This document shows positions 1 through 10,631 of a stretch of 64,000 nt of DNA, piece after piece (the stretch's first letter is position 1; the number at the start of each line of letters is the position of its first letter). The stretch is from Serripes groenlandicus. Its lineage: Eukaryota > Mollusca > Bivalvia > Cardiida > Cardiidae. Below the pieces are notes generated by a model, which saw nothing but the letters and a program-made list of their open reading frames with translations, was not told the origin of the DNA and did no database searches. The translations under genes and the position numbers were made by a program. The DNA is taken from positions 21,906,860 through 21,970,859 of the forward strand of contig JASEVX010000012.1 in NCBI GenBank assembly GCA_031761405.1, given 5' to 3'.

Positions 1-20
1 ATTTTTATGTCAAAAATACA

Positions 21-175
21 TTACCAGTCATTTAATACCTGATATATAATCTCAACACCGTTAATTCATCCAGAAAAGAAGCTCGCGCAGCCATGCATAG
101 CCCTCACGCGTGTGTGATACACACGGCCGCCGGTAATACCGGCGCACGGGCCATGTGACCCCCACTTTTAATTTC
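21..175 (+). repeat. Left inverted terminal repeat of the DIRS element
   Basis: Reverse complement of 5964-6118 with no difference seen over 155 bp. It starts TTACCAGTCATTTAATACC and contains a GC-rich core with CCGCCGGTAATACCGGCG. Homology stops sharply after AATTTC. Confidence 0.95.
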
Positions 176-802
176 TGGACACACCAACTGACAGCTAAGA
201 ATTTATTTCATTTTTATATTTTATTTCTTGGTCTGTTTAAGGCATTCGCCTTAAACAAGTTATTTTCATTCAGTTATTCAACTACATTAACAACCTAACA
301 ACATAATTGTGTAAATTACTAATTGTAATTAAGTTGTTTTTTGTGAACACAACTAACTGAGAAGTCACGGGTGGGTTACCCCACCCACTATTTCAGTTAC
401 GTATCGGGTGCGGTAATGGCCATTCATTCTTTCAACGAAGTTATAGTTACACCGACCCTATTAGCGATAATATATTATTATCGCCTTGTATTACATTATG
501 TATATTAATTAAACATGAACAATTTTGGAAAATATTTGTAAAATCTTTTTCATTGAAATACGTTCCGTGATCAACGGGTATAGTAGAAAATAAAAAATAG
601 AAAAAAATTATATTTTTTGTTGAATCGTATAAATTGTTTTGTTTCATATATATTCTATGTCACATAGTGGTGATCAGAGGCGTGACTCATAACGGCTGTA
701 TGAGACACGCGTCTGTCCTGTTTTGCGTTCACTAAGTACACACAGGATTCACCCTGTGAGTACTTCTCTTCCTGGCCTGCTTCCATTTGGAAACAGTCTG
801 GG

Positions 803-1069
803 TTGAGGAGGACTCACAAAAGCTGGAAGAGTAAGAAGACCCCTAAAAAGGTTTCTCTTAGCTCTACGAGTGAAGCGGAGTTTGAGGGGTTCTCCCAACA
901 ATCAGACTCCGCGGCTGTGTTGAGTGAGCAGAAGGTCAGAGCTGTTCCTTCTTCACTCCGCACAACCGCTCAGAGGTCCAGATTAGGAGGTGTAATCAGC
1001 TATTTTCCCCACAAATTCCCTCTTAGGAAACAAACCCTATGCTGTGGGTTCTCAATACCCACAGCATAG
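803..1069 (+). pseudogene. Possible ORF1 (gag-like) remnant of the DIRS element
   Basis: An open frame without an ATG (it opens at TTG) encodes a basic then Ser/Glu-rich stretch (SWKSKKTPKK, then SSTSEAEFEGFSQQSDS). Its place after the left repeat is where DIRS elements carry their first ORF. I recognise no domain. It runs into a palindrome at 1033-1070 that belongs to another repeat family, so at least the 3' part is not original coding sequence. Confidence 0.25.
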
Positions 1070-1125
1070 GGTAAGAGGGTCAAATGAGGATTTTAGACAT
1101 GCATACGCCCCTTATCTGGAGCTCT
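1033..1125 (+). repeat. Foldback repeat (ACCCTATG...CATAGGGT), DIRS-internal copy
   Basis: A hairpin with arms ACCCTATGCTGTGGG and CCCACAGCATAGGGT is followed by AGAGGGTCAAATGAGGATTTTAGACATGCA and CCCCTTATCTGGAGCTCTG in sequence. The same order of parts recurs near 42900-43020 and, reversed, near 37220-37350, so this is a dispersed family. Confidence 0.6.
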
Positions 1126-1374
1126 GACCGCTCCCCCTCAGCTTCGGCTGGTCCTTCGCGGGACATGGAGGAGCGGATGGCAGCGGCTGATGTCTGTTAT
1201 TCCGTCGGGAAACAAAGGCCTTCGGGCCAGAAACCGTACGGACACAGTGATGGTTGGCCTCAAGAGTGAGCAACCGTCTGCTGAACGACATTATCTGACG
1301 CCAGGTGTTGGGGCTGACCCTTCGGGAGACGCCATGGGTCAATCAAAGGGAAACCTCACTGATTGGCCACCTCT

Positions 1375-3330
1375 AACACCACACTCTGCAGTAAGCAGTC
1401 TTCGGACGCTTACAGAGTGCCAAATTATAATGTCTGCGGACAGAATTCTTTGGAGACCGGTGATAGAGCAGCTTCACAACTGCCTATCATTAGTCAACCA
1501 GGTAATGCTTGCGAGCAAAACCTATATGACTCCGGGTAACCGGGTACCGGGCAACCAGTCAGTCATTTCGCCTAGGCGCGACCAGTCACCGGGCAAATCC
1601 GGCAGTCATTTAGCGATGACGCGACCGGTCAGTCATTAAGCCATGACGCGACCGGGCAAATTATCAGTCAGTTTAACATGACGCGACCGGGCAGTGGGCA
1701 GTCAAGGTAACGAGCAGTCGTTAAGCTAGTACCACTCGTTCTTCGCACAACCGGTCTATACGGATATTCAAAACACTGGTCATTACGCACCAGGCTCAGA
1801 TATCCAACCGTCTAACATCGGTTATAAGGAGTACAGGACAGATAAATCTTTCCTTTCTCCAAGGGGAATAGTGTTCTTCTGTAGGGATTACACTCCTCAA
1901 AAGAATGAGAATAGAAGAGTACGGATATTCAAAACACTGGTCATTACGCACAAGGCCCAGATATCCAGTTATAGGTAGTACAGGACAGAGAAATGTTTCC
2001 GTGTCTCCAAGTGGAACATGGTACTTCTCTAGAGATTACACTCCTTCCCCGATACAAAGCTCCGTTTCAAAAGATGTAACGGATCGGTGATAGGCGGGTT
2101 AACCAAGCCTACCGGGATCAGCAATACCCACCTGATGGGAATTCACTGTTCCCGGAAGGACACCTTTCGAAGAGGCAGTCCTTAGAAGGCAAACCCCCGA
2201 TCGGAATAACTCAGGTTTTCCGTGAAAGGGAGGTCGAGACCGTCCCATACGGTTAGTTCGGCGCCGACGATCGATCCAGTGCGACCTCTCTCTACTGCGG
2301 AGAGAGGAGGTTCATATCACACGATCGACACCTTAACACAACAATAAAGTACACCAAGATTGAATATTATTTTCAATCCCTTCTCTTACTTTTATAAGAC
2401 TGTTGTGTCTTTCAGTTGAAAGACGGATTAGAGTCAAGCATCGTAGGGCTCGACACTCTCCCACCTCCTCGTCTGACGGGCGGGGGGGGGGGGGCAGTCC
2501 CCTTCAGATTACGAGCCGGCTGTAGAGCGTTGACCTCTACAGCAGAACATTAAGGAAGTACTTAGGGTGGTGCCTAATACGTTATGCCCGAAGGTTGACG
2601 CTTAAACGTCGTTTAAACCTATAATGATTTCGAGCAAAACCTACACTCTGCAGTACAGCAGTCTTCGGACTTCTACAGAGTGCCAAGTTATAATGTCTGA
2701 AGTTTTTGGAGACTAGTGATAGAGCAGCCTCACATCAGCCTATCATTAGTCAACCGGTCAGTAATGGTCAGAGGGAGCTACCATTACTGAACGTTCCCAG
2801 AGCTGGGTAACGAGCAGTCGTTAAGTCAAGTTGACTCCAACCGTTTTGTCAATATTATGACATAAGCATTGGACAACCGGGTGTTTTCGAACACAGCCAA
2901 GTGAAAATCTCCTTCGCAGAGTTGTCGTTCCTTACACTCATATGAATGTAATGAGTCGATAGTGCTAGAGAATGAGTCAAATGCCTACCGAGTACTCAAT
3001 TAATCACTGGGCATAAACGGTTGTCGCGTGAACGTTCACAGGGCAGTCAAACTCTTAACTGGGCATAAACGGTTACCGGGCAAACGGTCACCGTGAAAAC
3101 AAAAATTCAACTATGAATTCTTCGGAATTCAACAGTATTCCAATTGACAAATGTCCTCGGACACAGTCATTTGGAGATCGGGCAATGTCTTTAGACATAG
3201 CCAGTAAGGCACCGGTCAAACGGGTAATGTCTTAGGACATAACCTTTCGGCAGTCAATCGGGCAGTATGCTGGGACATAGCCGATTAAACAGTCGGCCAT
3301 CGGGTATGGGGAGTACCGGTCAAATAGTTA
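1375..3330 (+). repeat. Internally duplicated, short-motif-rich part of the DIRS element
   Basis: The segment around 1380-1510 (ACTCTGCAGTA..CAGTCTTCGGAC..CAGAGTGCC, then CTATCATTAGTCAACC) recurs around 2640-2760. GTAACGAGCAGTCGTTAAG occurs near 1709 and 2814. Between them are many ACCGGGCA, CAGTCATT and GGGCATAAACGGTT motifs. In one frame around 1590-1690 the motifs read as a degenerate repeat of the type DATGQSxS, which suggests an eroded coding minisatellite. No stop-free frame spans it. Confidence 0.55.
1757..2080 (+). repeat. Tandem duplication, period about 162 bp
   Basis: CGGATATTCAAAACACTGG.. at 1759 and again at 1921, followed in both by ATTACGCAC, CAGATATCCA, AGTACAGGACAGA and GGATTACACTCCT or GATTACACTCCT. 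The copies have diverged by substitutions and small indels. Confidence 0.75.
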
Positions 3331-3628
3331 TGTCGGTCCCCAGGGAGGAGAGAGTGCGTCTCTAGGGACTACACTCCTCCCAAGTAATACCCATCGTACC
3401 AATTGTTGGGACGAGTCGATGTCCGACGGTATTACATGGGAGAGATTCAGTTGATTTCATAAATCAATCCCCTATGCTGGCCTACCGGGATCAACCGTTC
3501 CCAGAGGATAGTCACTCTGTGAACTCTCTCATACGTGAGCTCGGACCGAAGGTTGATTCCATGCGATCTCATTCTTCTTCGGAAAAGGGATAAATTCCTC
3601 GATCATGACTCCTTCATAGGATTCCTCC

Positions 3629-3788
3629 CACCAATGGGCTAAGTTTTGTGGAAAAGTAGCCAGTTGCTTGGGAAGATTGTTGTGTGGAGTACTGGTGTGA
3701 GAAAACCAGGAAATACATGAGTAGGTGAACTGGCCGCCGTGATATAACTGAGAAATTGTTAAAACGGCGTTAAACCACAATCAATCGA
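3629..3788 (+). mobile_element. SINE, 5'-truncated, inserted in the DIRS element
   Basis: It is flanked by a 15-bp target-site duplication TCATAGGATTCCTCC (3614-3628 and 3789-3803). It contains the SINE body CCAGTTGCTTGGGAAGATTG, the tail GGCGTTAAACC and (AATC)n. The tRNA-like head is missing, as expected of incomplete reverse transcription. This insertion is younger than the DIRS element. Confidence 0.9.
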
Positions 3789-4514
3789 TCATAGGATTCC
3801 TCCATGTCGAATCGGACACTGACATTCCGGTCCAGAACCGGCTTTAGTCAATCCGCACGTCGTCGGGTAAAACCCACGACCCCGTCTTGTCTGACGAATA
3901 AGAGACATATCGGGTTCAGTGCTCCATCGGATGATTAACAATTTAGAGCTGGACTCTAAATAAACTATCATTAGTGGGAAGTTACTGCATTCACTGCGTC
4001 CATAGGCGCATTTCGGCGTATGCGGTAACATTGTTCACAGGGACAGAACGTACAGTGACTTCTGCAAAGGCATTCTTAGAAGCCCAACCTGTGAAGACAC
4101 AAGAGACAGGCTAAGTTCGAGCCTAGCTTTCTGCTTCCGCTGGCCCTGCCTTATCAAAGCCCCGTACGGGAGCAAAGTTGGCATACAACCAAGTAGAGCA
4201 CTGTCCCTAATCCGCGGCTATAGGGAAGCGCTCCTCTCTATTAAGCTAACAGGAATGCCATGGAGTGGGTATCAACCTTCCATTCGGTGGTTTCTACAAC
4301 CATCTTTCGTCTGGTTCCGGTGAAGACCGGAATAAGACTTATCGACTCAGATTGCGTCTAGTACGGTCGAGTAATAAAATGGAATGTTCCGTTTTATCAA
4401 GAACGCAATCCGGAACGGCTGTCTGAGCGATTCTTAGACCAAACAGACACCTGTTACCACGTACCGGTTGCTTTTTCATCGAGGAATGACCGTCGATTCT
4501 TTGTAAACGGGGAA

Positions 4515-4697
4515 GTGTTCCTTTCAAACACTTCACTTCGATTACCTGCGTTTAGAATTAATTCCCAAAACGGGCAAGTCGGATCTATTCCCCTCAAGAG
4601 ACTCGTTGTAGGACGTTTCTCGTTGAGCTGGCCCTTCGGACAGACTCGATTCGCTATAAGAGAATCCGATTACCATGTCCTGGATAAGGATCAGTAA
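4515..4697 (+). pseudogene. Possible reverse-transcriptase C-terminal remnant of the DIRS element
   Basis: A short open frame contains FRINSQNGQVGSIPLKRL, which loosely resembles the hydrophobic-x-INS-x-x-G-x-x-x-P pattern after the RT catalytic region in DIRS polymerases. No catalytic aspartate motif was found upstream, and the surrounding frames hold many stops. The position between the repetitive part and the recombinase remnant fits DIRS gene order. The assignment is weak. Confidence 0.22.
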
Positions 4698-5122
4698 TTA
4701 AGGGAAACGGTCCGATACATGCTTCATACTACACCCGAATTGTTTACAGTTCGGGGCAGTGTGTTAAATACTCATTACAGTACAGGGCTTAACTGACTAG
4801 GACATGTACATGATCAATAGAGTAGACAGTAGTCCTTCGATTGGCAATAATTATTACTCCCTGAATTGCCCCCATAATTCAAATGAGTCAACTTCCGGTG
4901 TCGTTATTCTCTTCCTGACAATGACTTTAGAAACACAGTATTGGCCCAGAGATCGTAGTTCAACGTTCTTCTGGCCTGCCTATCGACATAACCGTTACAT
5001 CTTCATTAGAAGTAGACAGTTCTTACCGATTGGTGTTTTTTAAGGTACGTCAATCAGTAATTTATGCTTACATTTGTTGCCGACCTCTCGCATTCAAGAT
5101 TTGGCGATGAACACAACAATTA

Positions 5123-5579
5123 TTGTTCGATGCTCCAATGCGCTTAACTTCAAAGTTCAGATCCATTTCTCTCCAAACTTTTACGTTCTTCGGAAGCGGC
5201 CGCTTCTTAAGTTATAAACTGAGACTTAAATTCGTCTTGCTTGGCGAACACTATCAGGGAAGTGAGTTCTTTGCTTTCAGTAAAAACGAATTTCATCAGG
5301 TTTTACAGCCGTATGGTTATTCAACCGTTCTTATAAACCTGTATTCCTACTGAGACCAAGTTGCCTTTGGTGCTTCCTAACCCATCACACATTTCACAAC
5401 CTTTCTGTGAACTGTGTTCCCTTAGATATAACCTGATCTTGTACCCTGTCAAGGGTCTTAAGTTCTATATAAAACATTCGAGGGCTGTAAGAGCCACAGT
5501 AGGGGTTATTCAACCTCAGGTAGGAGAAGGATATGTCAGCAGCGTATTCAAACACTGGATATCCTATTCCTTTAATTAG
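5123..5579 (+). pseudogene. Tyrosine recombinase remnant of the DIRS element
   Basis: Two adjacent frames (5123-5353 and 5361-5579) resemble parts of DIRS-type tyrosine recombinases in order. The first has a leucine/phenylalanine helix with GSGR, comparable to the ASGRR region around the first catalytic arginine. The second has ILYPVKGLKFYIKHSRAVR, comparable to the LCPVxALxxYLxRTxxLR block, and then SSVFKHWISYSF, comparable to the SxxTISxWI block before the HxxR motif. The C-terminal HxxR and Tyr were not found. A frameshift and a stop separate the pieces. Confidence 0.45.
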
Positions 5580-5807
5580 TAATAAGATCCTTCTGATAAA
5601 GTCTTAAAACGTTTCAATCAGAAATTATTCCTCTCTGGACACACAAGTGGACTCTCAGCGAGTACTTACCTAATTAATACACAAATTACTAAATACATAA
5701 ACAGTTGTGTTTATATTTAGTAGTACCGTAGGTACTCTTACCAAGTGCTACGATTTCTCGGGACCGGCATTGTGTTGGACGATCCTCCCGACCGATGCTG
5801 CAAAGTC

Positions 5808-5903
5808 ATCAGGTATTAAATGACTGGTAATGTATTTTTGACATAAAAATGAAGTTTTTTAAAGTAAAACATATTTTTATTAGAAAATACTTACCAGTCA
5901 TTT
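5808..5903 (+). repeat. DIRS internal complementary region
   Basis: Positions 5808-5850 are the exact reverse complement of 1-43. Positions 5846-5903 are the exact reverse complement of 6106-6163. They overlap at the ATTT shared by both termini, so the region is the complement of a left-right circle junction. Confidence 0.95.
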
Positions 5904-5963
5904 CAGATTCCCGCCTCCCAACCCCGCGTCGTCACCCAACACTAAACGCTGCAAGTTAACGGT

Positions 5964-6118
5964 GAAATTAAAAGTGGGGGTCACATGGCCCGTGCGCCGG
6001 TATTACCGGCGGCCGTGTGTATCACACACGCGTGAGGGCTATGCATGGCTGCGCGAGCTTCTTTTCTGGATGAATTAACGGTGTTGAGATTATATATCAG
6101 GTATTAAATGACTGGTAA
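5964..6118 (-). repeat. Right inverted terminal repeat of the DIRS element
   Basis: Identical inverted copy of 21-175. A further 45 bp (6119-6163) outside the repeat forms the unique right end that the internal complementary region also copies. Confidence 0.95.
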
Positions 6119-6376
6119 GTATTTTCTAATAAAAATATGTTTTACTTTAAAAAACTTCATTTTAATTTGCTCTGTAAAAAATGTTTGCTTCAAAAACAAA
6201 TATCTGTGTACTTTTGGAAGGTGCATTTAAGTGCAAAATTACCTTTTGTGGGAAAATTGAGACCAATGATGCAATACAGAACCCTTTCCTGTATGAAACA
6301 TATTTGCTGCAGACCACTTTGCAAATGTGTAGGTAATAGTATGGAAAATCTCTATAAATGAAAGTATTATAATTAT

Positions 6377-6960
6377 TTAACTCTTTCCAACATACAGCAA
6401 ATCTGCAGAAGACAAAACATCATGGCAAAAATGTCTGCTGCAGATGTTTTGAAGTGCGTGACATGTTGGAAATGTTATATATACAAGTTTATAAAATATG
6501 GAAAATTTTGGGATGAGAACATATGTACCGAATGTGCCCTTGAAAATGGTGACTAGAGTTGAAAATACCACACTGGCAAAAAGAGAAACAGGTCATTTTA
6601 AGAGCTATTTCTCCATTTGCCTGAATATTTTCTACAGATATGTTGAAATGAATCACAGATTGGAAAAGGTTAAATGCATGTTTATGCCACATGGAAATGT
6701 TTGTGATGAACATGATTGGTCTATATATTTTTTGAATAGCATGGGCTGGTTTTGAAAAGGATTTCTGCATGTCAGTTTTTGGTAAATTGATATAGGCTAT
6801 CCCCACATAGGACAAATCTGCAGCTGACAACTTTGAAAACATCTGTGGGAAAATATGGCAATTCACTATAAATGAAAAGACAATTACTGAATAGAGTTGA
6901 AAATATTGTGAGAAAAGGAAAAATTGTTCATTATGAGAAATTTCTCCTTTGCCACAATAT
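6377..6960. repeat. Degenerate TTAA-MITE cluster
   Basis: TTAACTCTTTCCAACATACAGCAAATCTGC starts at 6377 and further MITE blocks follow (CTGCTGCAGATG near 6440, AACATCTGTGGGAAAA near 6840, GTTGAAAATATTGTG near 6895). The blocks are in mixed order and diverged, so these are several old overlapping copies. Confidence 0.55.
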
Positions 6961-7023
6961 TTTCATAAGTAGTTACATTTATGCATCAAACTGTGTCTGA
7001 ATGTGGGTAAGGTTTAAGACAGC

Positions 7024-7222
7024 TTCATTTATTTATTTGGTTTTGCGCCGTTTTTAACATTATTTCAGTAATTTCATGGCAACAATTCACTTAACAAACC
7101 GGTACTAGGCTAGGAAATATGCCTTTCCCAAGGACATCCCACCATGATGGCTGCAACTTGGAGTGGAACCAGGGACACCTGGTTTCTAAATCCCTGACTC
7201 TTATCTTACTCGGCCATGGTGG
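7024..7222 (-). mobile_element. SINE, minus strand
   Basis: Read on the minus strand it has a tRNA-like head (CCACCATGGCCGAGTAAG .. GGTTCCACTCC), the body CCTTGGGAAAGGCATATTTCC, and the tail AAAACGGCGCAAAACC with (AAAT)n. It abuts the next SINE head to head. Confidence 0.65.
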
Positions 7223-7227
7223 ATTCC

Positions 7228-7505
7228 TAAAGACAACTTTGTAGAGCATTCAACTCTGGTGCAGGAGGTCGCGGGTTCGATCGCCGGGTCATATCAAAGA
7301 CTATAAAAATGGTAGTAATGGCTTTCCCTCCTTGGTGATCAGGGTAGTTGGGTTAGCATTACAACTGACCTGCTGGTGTCAGGATAAATAGACCAGTAGT
7401 ACTGTTGTGGTAACTTACCCAGGAAACACCATGATATATAACCGAAAAATTGTTGAGCGTGGCATTAAACTCCAAACAATTAATGAATCAATCAATCAAT
7501 CAATC
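7228..7505 (+). mobile_element. SINE, plus strand
   Basis: The tRNA-like B box GGTTCGATC is followed by GTCATATCAAAGAC, GGCTTTCCCTCCTTGG, ACCAGTAGTACTG and a tail TGTTGAGCGTGGCATTAAACTCC ending in (AATC)n. The same subfamily occurs at 15825-16068. Confidence 0.75.
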
Positions 7506-7764
7506 ATACAAAAGATTTTAAAAATGTAAGTACATGTAATGGCTTTCCCTCTTTATATAGCGCTCTAGATTGGGTAGTTAACACTGACTTCCTGGTTTCA
7601 GGATTATTATAGTTACCCTGGAAATTTCGTGATAAAACTAAAATATTGAAATTCGGTGTAAAACACGATTAATATAAGCAATCAGACTAAGGTCAGAATC
7701 AGGTCAATAATGTGGAGTCATACAGGTATGTCGTACCTGATCTTTAGCAAGTAAACTTTAACCC

Positions 7765-7984
7765 TTAACCCTTTCCCACATACAACAAATCTGCAACAGA
7801 CGTCATTGAAATCACCTGGTGAAAAATAAGGAAAGTATTTCTATGTTAAAGTTAAGTTTTAGAATAGAGTTGAAAACATTGTGGCAAAGGGAGATATTGC
7901 TCATTATGAGCAATTCCTCCTTTTGTCACATTGTTTTCAAAAGTCATCTGCTACAGAGGCGTCTATATGTGGGAAAGAGTTCAA
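7765..7984 (-). mobile_element. TTAA MITE, nearly full length
   Basis: 220 bp; left end TTAACCCTTTCCCACATA intact; right end GGGAAAGAGTTCAA mutated. Hairpin apex GCTCATTATGAGC. Strand is given as minus when the hairpin lies nearer the right end. Confidence 0.85.
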
Positions 7985-8185
7985 TTCAGAAAGTAATTAT
8001 TTCTCGTTATTGATTCGTTTTCCATTTGATGTCCAAAAGTACTATGATATAGTTCATGTAAGTTTATCAGTGTGTTTTAATTGAACATTTAGTGTACTAT
8101 AGTACAGCTGCCAGTTATCAAACAAATATTTGGTGTAACTTTTTCTTGAACTTTTTCTTGAAAAGGTACATCAAGATGCTATTCA

Positions 8186-8411
8186 TTAACCCTTTCCCTT
8201 ATATAGACGCTTTCTGACGCCTCTGCAGCAGACGGCTTTTTGAAAACATAGTGACAAAACCAGAAATTGCTCAAAACGAGCAATTTCTCCTTTTGCCACA
8301 ATGTTTTCCACTTATAGTCATAGGTTATTCATTCAGTTATAGAGATTTTCAATTTTTTGACAAAATATGTTCAAAGTCGTCTGCTGCAGAATTGTCATAT
8401 GAGGGAAAGGG
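8186..8411 (+). mobile_element. TTAA MITE, right TTAA lost
   Basis: Intact left end and GACGCTTTCTGACGCCTC block. Hairpin apex GCTCAAAACGAGC. The right end reads GAGGGAAAGGGATA, so the terminal TTAA has decayed or been overwritten. Confidence 0.85.
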
Positions 8412-8473
8412 ATATATATGATATCAGACAATGTCTGATTTAAAAAAGAAAATCTCTTTATCTATAAGAGTTT

Positions 8474-8610
8474 AATTTTAGAATAGAGTTGAAAACATTG
8501 TGGCAGAAGGAGAAATTGCTCATTAAAAACAATTTCTCCTTTTGCTTCAGTTTTCGTCCGCTGCAGAGGCGTCAGATAGCATTCTGTATGTGGGAACGGG
8601 TCATTTAGCA
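8474..8610 (-). mobile_element. TTAA MITE fragment
   Basis: The hairpin half and the right GACGC block remain (GCAGAGGCGTCAGATAGC, then GTGGGAACGGGTCA). One hairpin apex arm is eroded. Confidence 0.6.
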
Positions 8611-8745
8611 ACAGAAACTGATGATGTGGGAAAATGCGTGTCAACAAAGTAAACAAAACATACTGCAGAATTGATGTCACTGAGTTAAAGAATGTAACAG
8701 AGCTTTGTAAACAATCTCTCAGAGTCAAATTTAATATTTATTTGG

Positions 8746-9032
8746 TTAACCCTTTCCCATATACAGACGCCTTTTGACGCTTTTTGACGCTTTTTGACGC
8801 CTTTGCAGCAGCTGACTCTTGAAAGCATTGTGACAAAGCGTCATTCGTCTTTCACCAATGGGCTAACAGTCAACGTGGAATAGCAGCCAGTTGCTTGGAA
8901 AGACTCTTTTGTGGAGTTCTGGTATGAGAAAGCCAGGAAACACATGAGTAGGTGAGCTGTCTGCAATATGACTGAAAAATTGTTGAAACTGTCGTTCAAT
9001 TAATTAATCAATTGTTTTAGGGAAAGAGTTTA
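8746..9032 (+). mobile_element. TTAA MITE split by a SINE
   Basis: The left end is followed by three tandem copies of a GACGCCTTTTT-type 11-mer, an expansion of the subterminal GACGC block. The MITE is cut after GTGACAAA and resumes only as GTTTTAGGGAAAGAGTTTA, so the insertion came with loss of the middle. Confidence 0.65.
8838..9010 (+). mobile_element. SINE, 5'-truncated
   Basis: Starts in the body (GCGTCATTCGTCTTTCACC), with CCAGTTGCTTGGAAAGACTC, ACACATGAGTAGGTGA and TGAAAAATTGTTGAAA near a short AATTAATTAATC tail. No clean target duplication was seen because the host MITE is damaged here. Confidence 0.7.
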
Positions 9033-9308
9033 TATTATTATGATTCAAAATATTGTTAATTTTTAATCCTAAATATTTGTTATTCTTCCTAATTAATCTT
9101 TCTCAATATGTCCGCTTGCATCTCAGGAAATTGTCAATTACTTACGTTTTATTATACAATCAATGCCAGTTATCACGTTCAGCAATAACATGTCACCAGC
9201 CTTCGATGTCAATAAAGAGTGAGTTCACACCTTTGCTCAAAGACTGCTGACCAATAGTATATAAAGTGCAGACTCAAACATTGAAAATCAGCTGCTCGCC
9301 AAATGGCA

Positions 9309-9538
9309 TTAACCTTTTCCCTCATAAGACAATTCTGCAGCAGACGACTTTGAACATATTTTGTCAATAAATAGAAAATCTCTATAATTGAATGGATAAC
9401 CTATGACCAAAAGTGGAAAACATTGTGGCAAAAGGAGAAATTGCTCGTTTTGAGCAATTTCTTCTTTTGTCACTATGTTTTCAAAAAGCTGTCTGCTGCA
9501 GAGGCGTCAGAAAGTGTCTATATGAGGGAAAGGGTTAA
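9309..9538 (-). mobile_element. TTAA MITE, full length (230 bp)
   Basis: TTAA at both ends, ends CCTTTTCCCTCATA and TATGAGGGAAAGGG, hairpin apex GCTCGTTTTGAGC, right block GAGGCGTCAGAAAGTGTC. Length is exactly the family mode. Confidence 0.95.
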
Positions 9539-9932
9539 TGCCCAGCAACATCATAAAAGTCAATTGAAAATCAGTTGTTCCAACATACAGTATAATTGCT
9601 GTCAGTTATCAATATGGAGAACCTGTTTTGTTAACTATCAAAGTGCTGTTTGTGTCAAACCTTTGGATTACCAAAGAATCATGACTAATTTGAGTACCAG
9701 TGACTATTTAATATTTGTGTAACAAATGTAAATTTTACTATTGGAGATCCAATATTTAATGAAAAAGGACCTGTGCACTCTGGTAGAGAATAAAATTTGT
9801 TTAAACTTTCGTTTTGTGTTGTGCAATCCAATCATTCACTACCACACATCTTTGCGACATAAACATATATCATGCCACATTAAAATTAACCGATAGAGGT
9901 TTTGAATCTAAAATCAATTTTGATAAATTTTC

Positions 9933-10082
9933 TAACTCATCCCACGTATGACAAATCTGCAGCAGGAAATTTTTGAATAGCTTAAAAAACATTGTGAGCA
10001 ATTTCTTCTTTTGCCACAATGTTTTCAAGAGATGTGCTGCAGATGCATTTAAATGCGTCTACAAGTGGGAAAGGGATTGTTA
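9933..10082 (-). mobile_element. TTAA MITE, internally deleted
   Basis: Both ends are recognisable (CATCCCACGTATGACAAATC and GTGGGAAAGGG). The left hairpin arm is gone, and GAGCAATTTCTTCTTTTGCC directly follows a short AACATTGT block. Confidence 0.65.
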
Positions 10083-10266
10083 ACTTTTGATTCTCTTGTA
10101 GCTAATTCTATAGCGCTTTTATAACTTGCTATAATGTAGCATACAGTGAAGACACTGATAAACTGCGTAGAAGCATTAGACTGATCTTGATCCCTGAAAA
10201 ACACAGTATTTCTGATAGCATGGTTCATAAACAAGTTATCATAGATATCATGAAATGCTTATCAGA

Positions 10267-10465
10267 TCAACACTTTCCCTCATACAGACACAATTTGATG
10301 CCTCTGCAGCAGTTGTATTTGAAAACATTGTGACAAAAGGAAATATTTCTCCATTTGTCGCAATGTTTTCAATTTTCTTATTTTATTTTCATTAACAGAG
10401 ATTTTTCATAATTTTGCTAAGATGGTTTCAAAGTTGTCTCCTGTAGATTTGCCGTAAGTGTAAAA
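10267..10465 (+). mobile_element. TTAA MITE, diverged
   Basis: CACTTTCCCTCATACAGAC start and GATGCCTCTGCAGCAG block. Only a stub of the hairpin apex remains. The right end is eroded after GTAGATTTGCCGTA. Confidence 0.6.
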
Positions 10466-10631
10466 TTGTATAGGATCCTATTTATGTGTGAGTTTGGGAT
10501 TTCTTTATTAAGATTGATGTAACTGAGATCAATATATCAACAGATACTGTATGATAACTTGATTCATAGAGGATTGTTTTGTTTGTGTATCCTCCCTTCT
10601 GAACAGGTTTTTGTTTTGCTTGCCTTAGTGT

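Larger units (their letters stand above)
1..6163 (+). mobile_element. DIRS-family retrotransposon, near complete, coding region degenerate
   Basis: Three structural signs define it. Identical 155-bp inverted repeats lie at 21-175 and 5964-6118. A 96-bp internal complementary region at 5808-5903 is the exact complement of the left end (1-43) joined to the right end (6106-6163). A tyrosine-recombinase-like coding remnant sits just inside the right side. DIRS elements replicate through a circular DNA whose ends are aligned by such an internal complement, and integrate with a tyrosine recombinase. The overlap of the two ends in the complement (ATTT) places the left terminus at or within a few bases of position 1 and the right terminus near 6160-6163. 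No reading frame exceeds about 150 codons, so the gag-like, RT/RNase H and recombinase frames are broken. A SINE interrupts it at 3629-3788. Confidence 0.8.

Noticed and set aside
3529..3780. Open frame of 83 codons on the minus strand in the DIRS element
   Set aside because: Most of it is the reverse translation of the inserted SINE; the peptide phrase SWFSHTSTPHN recurs at other minus-strand SINEs (46.4 kb).
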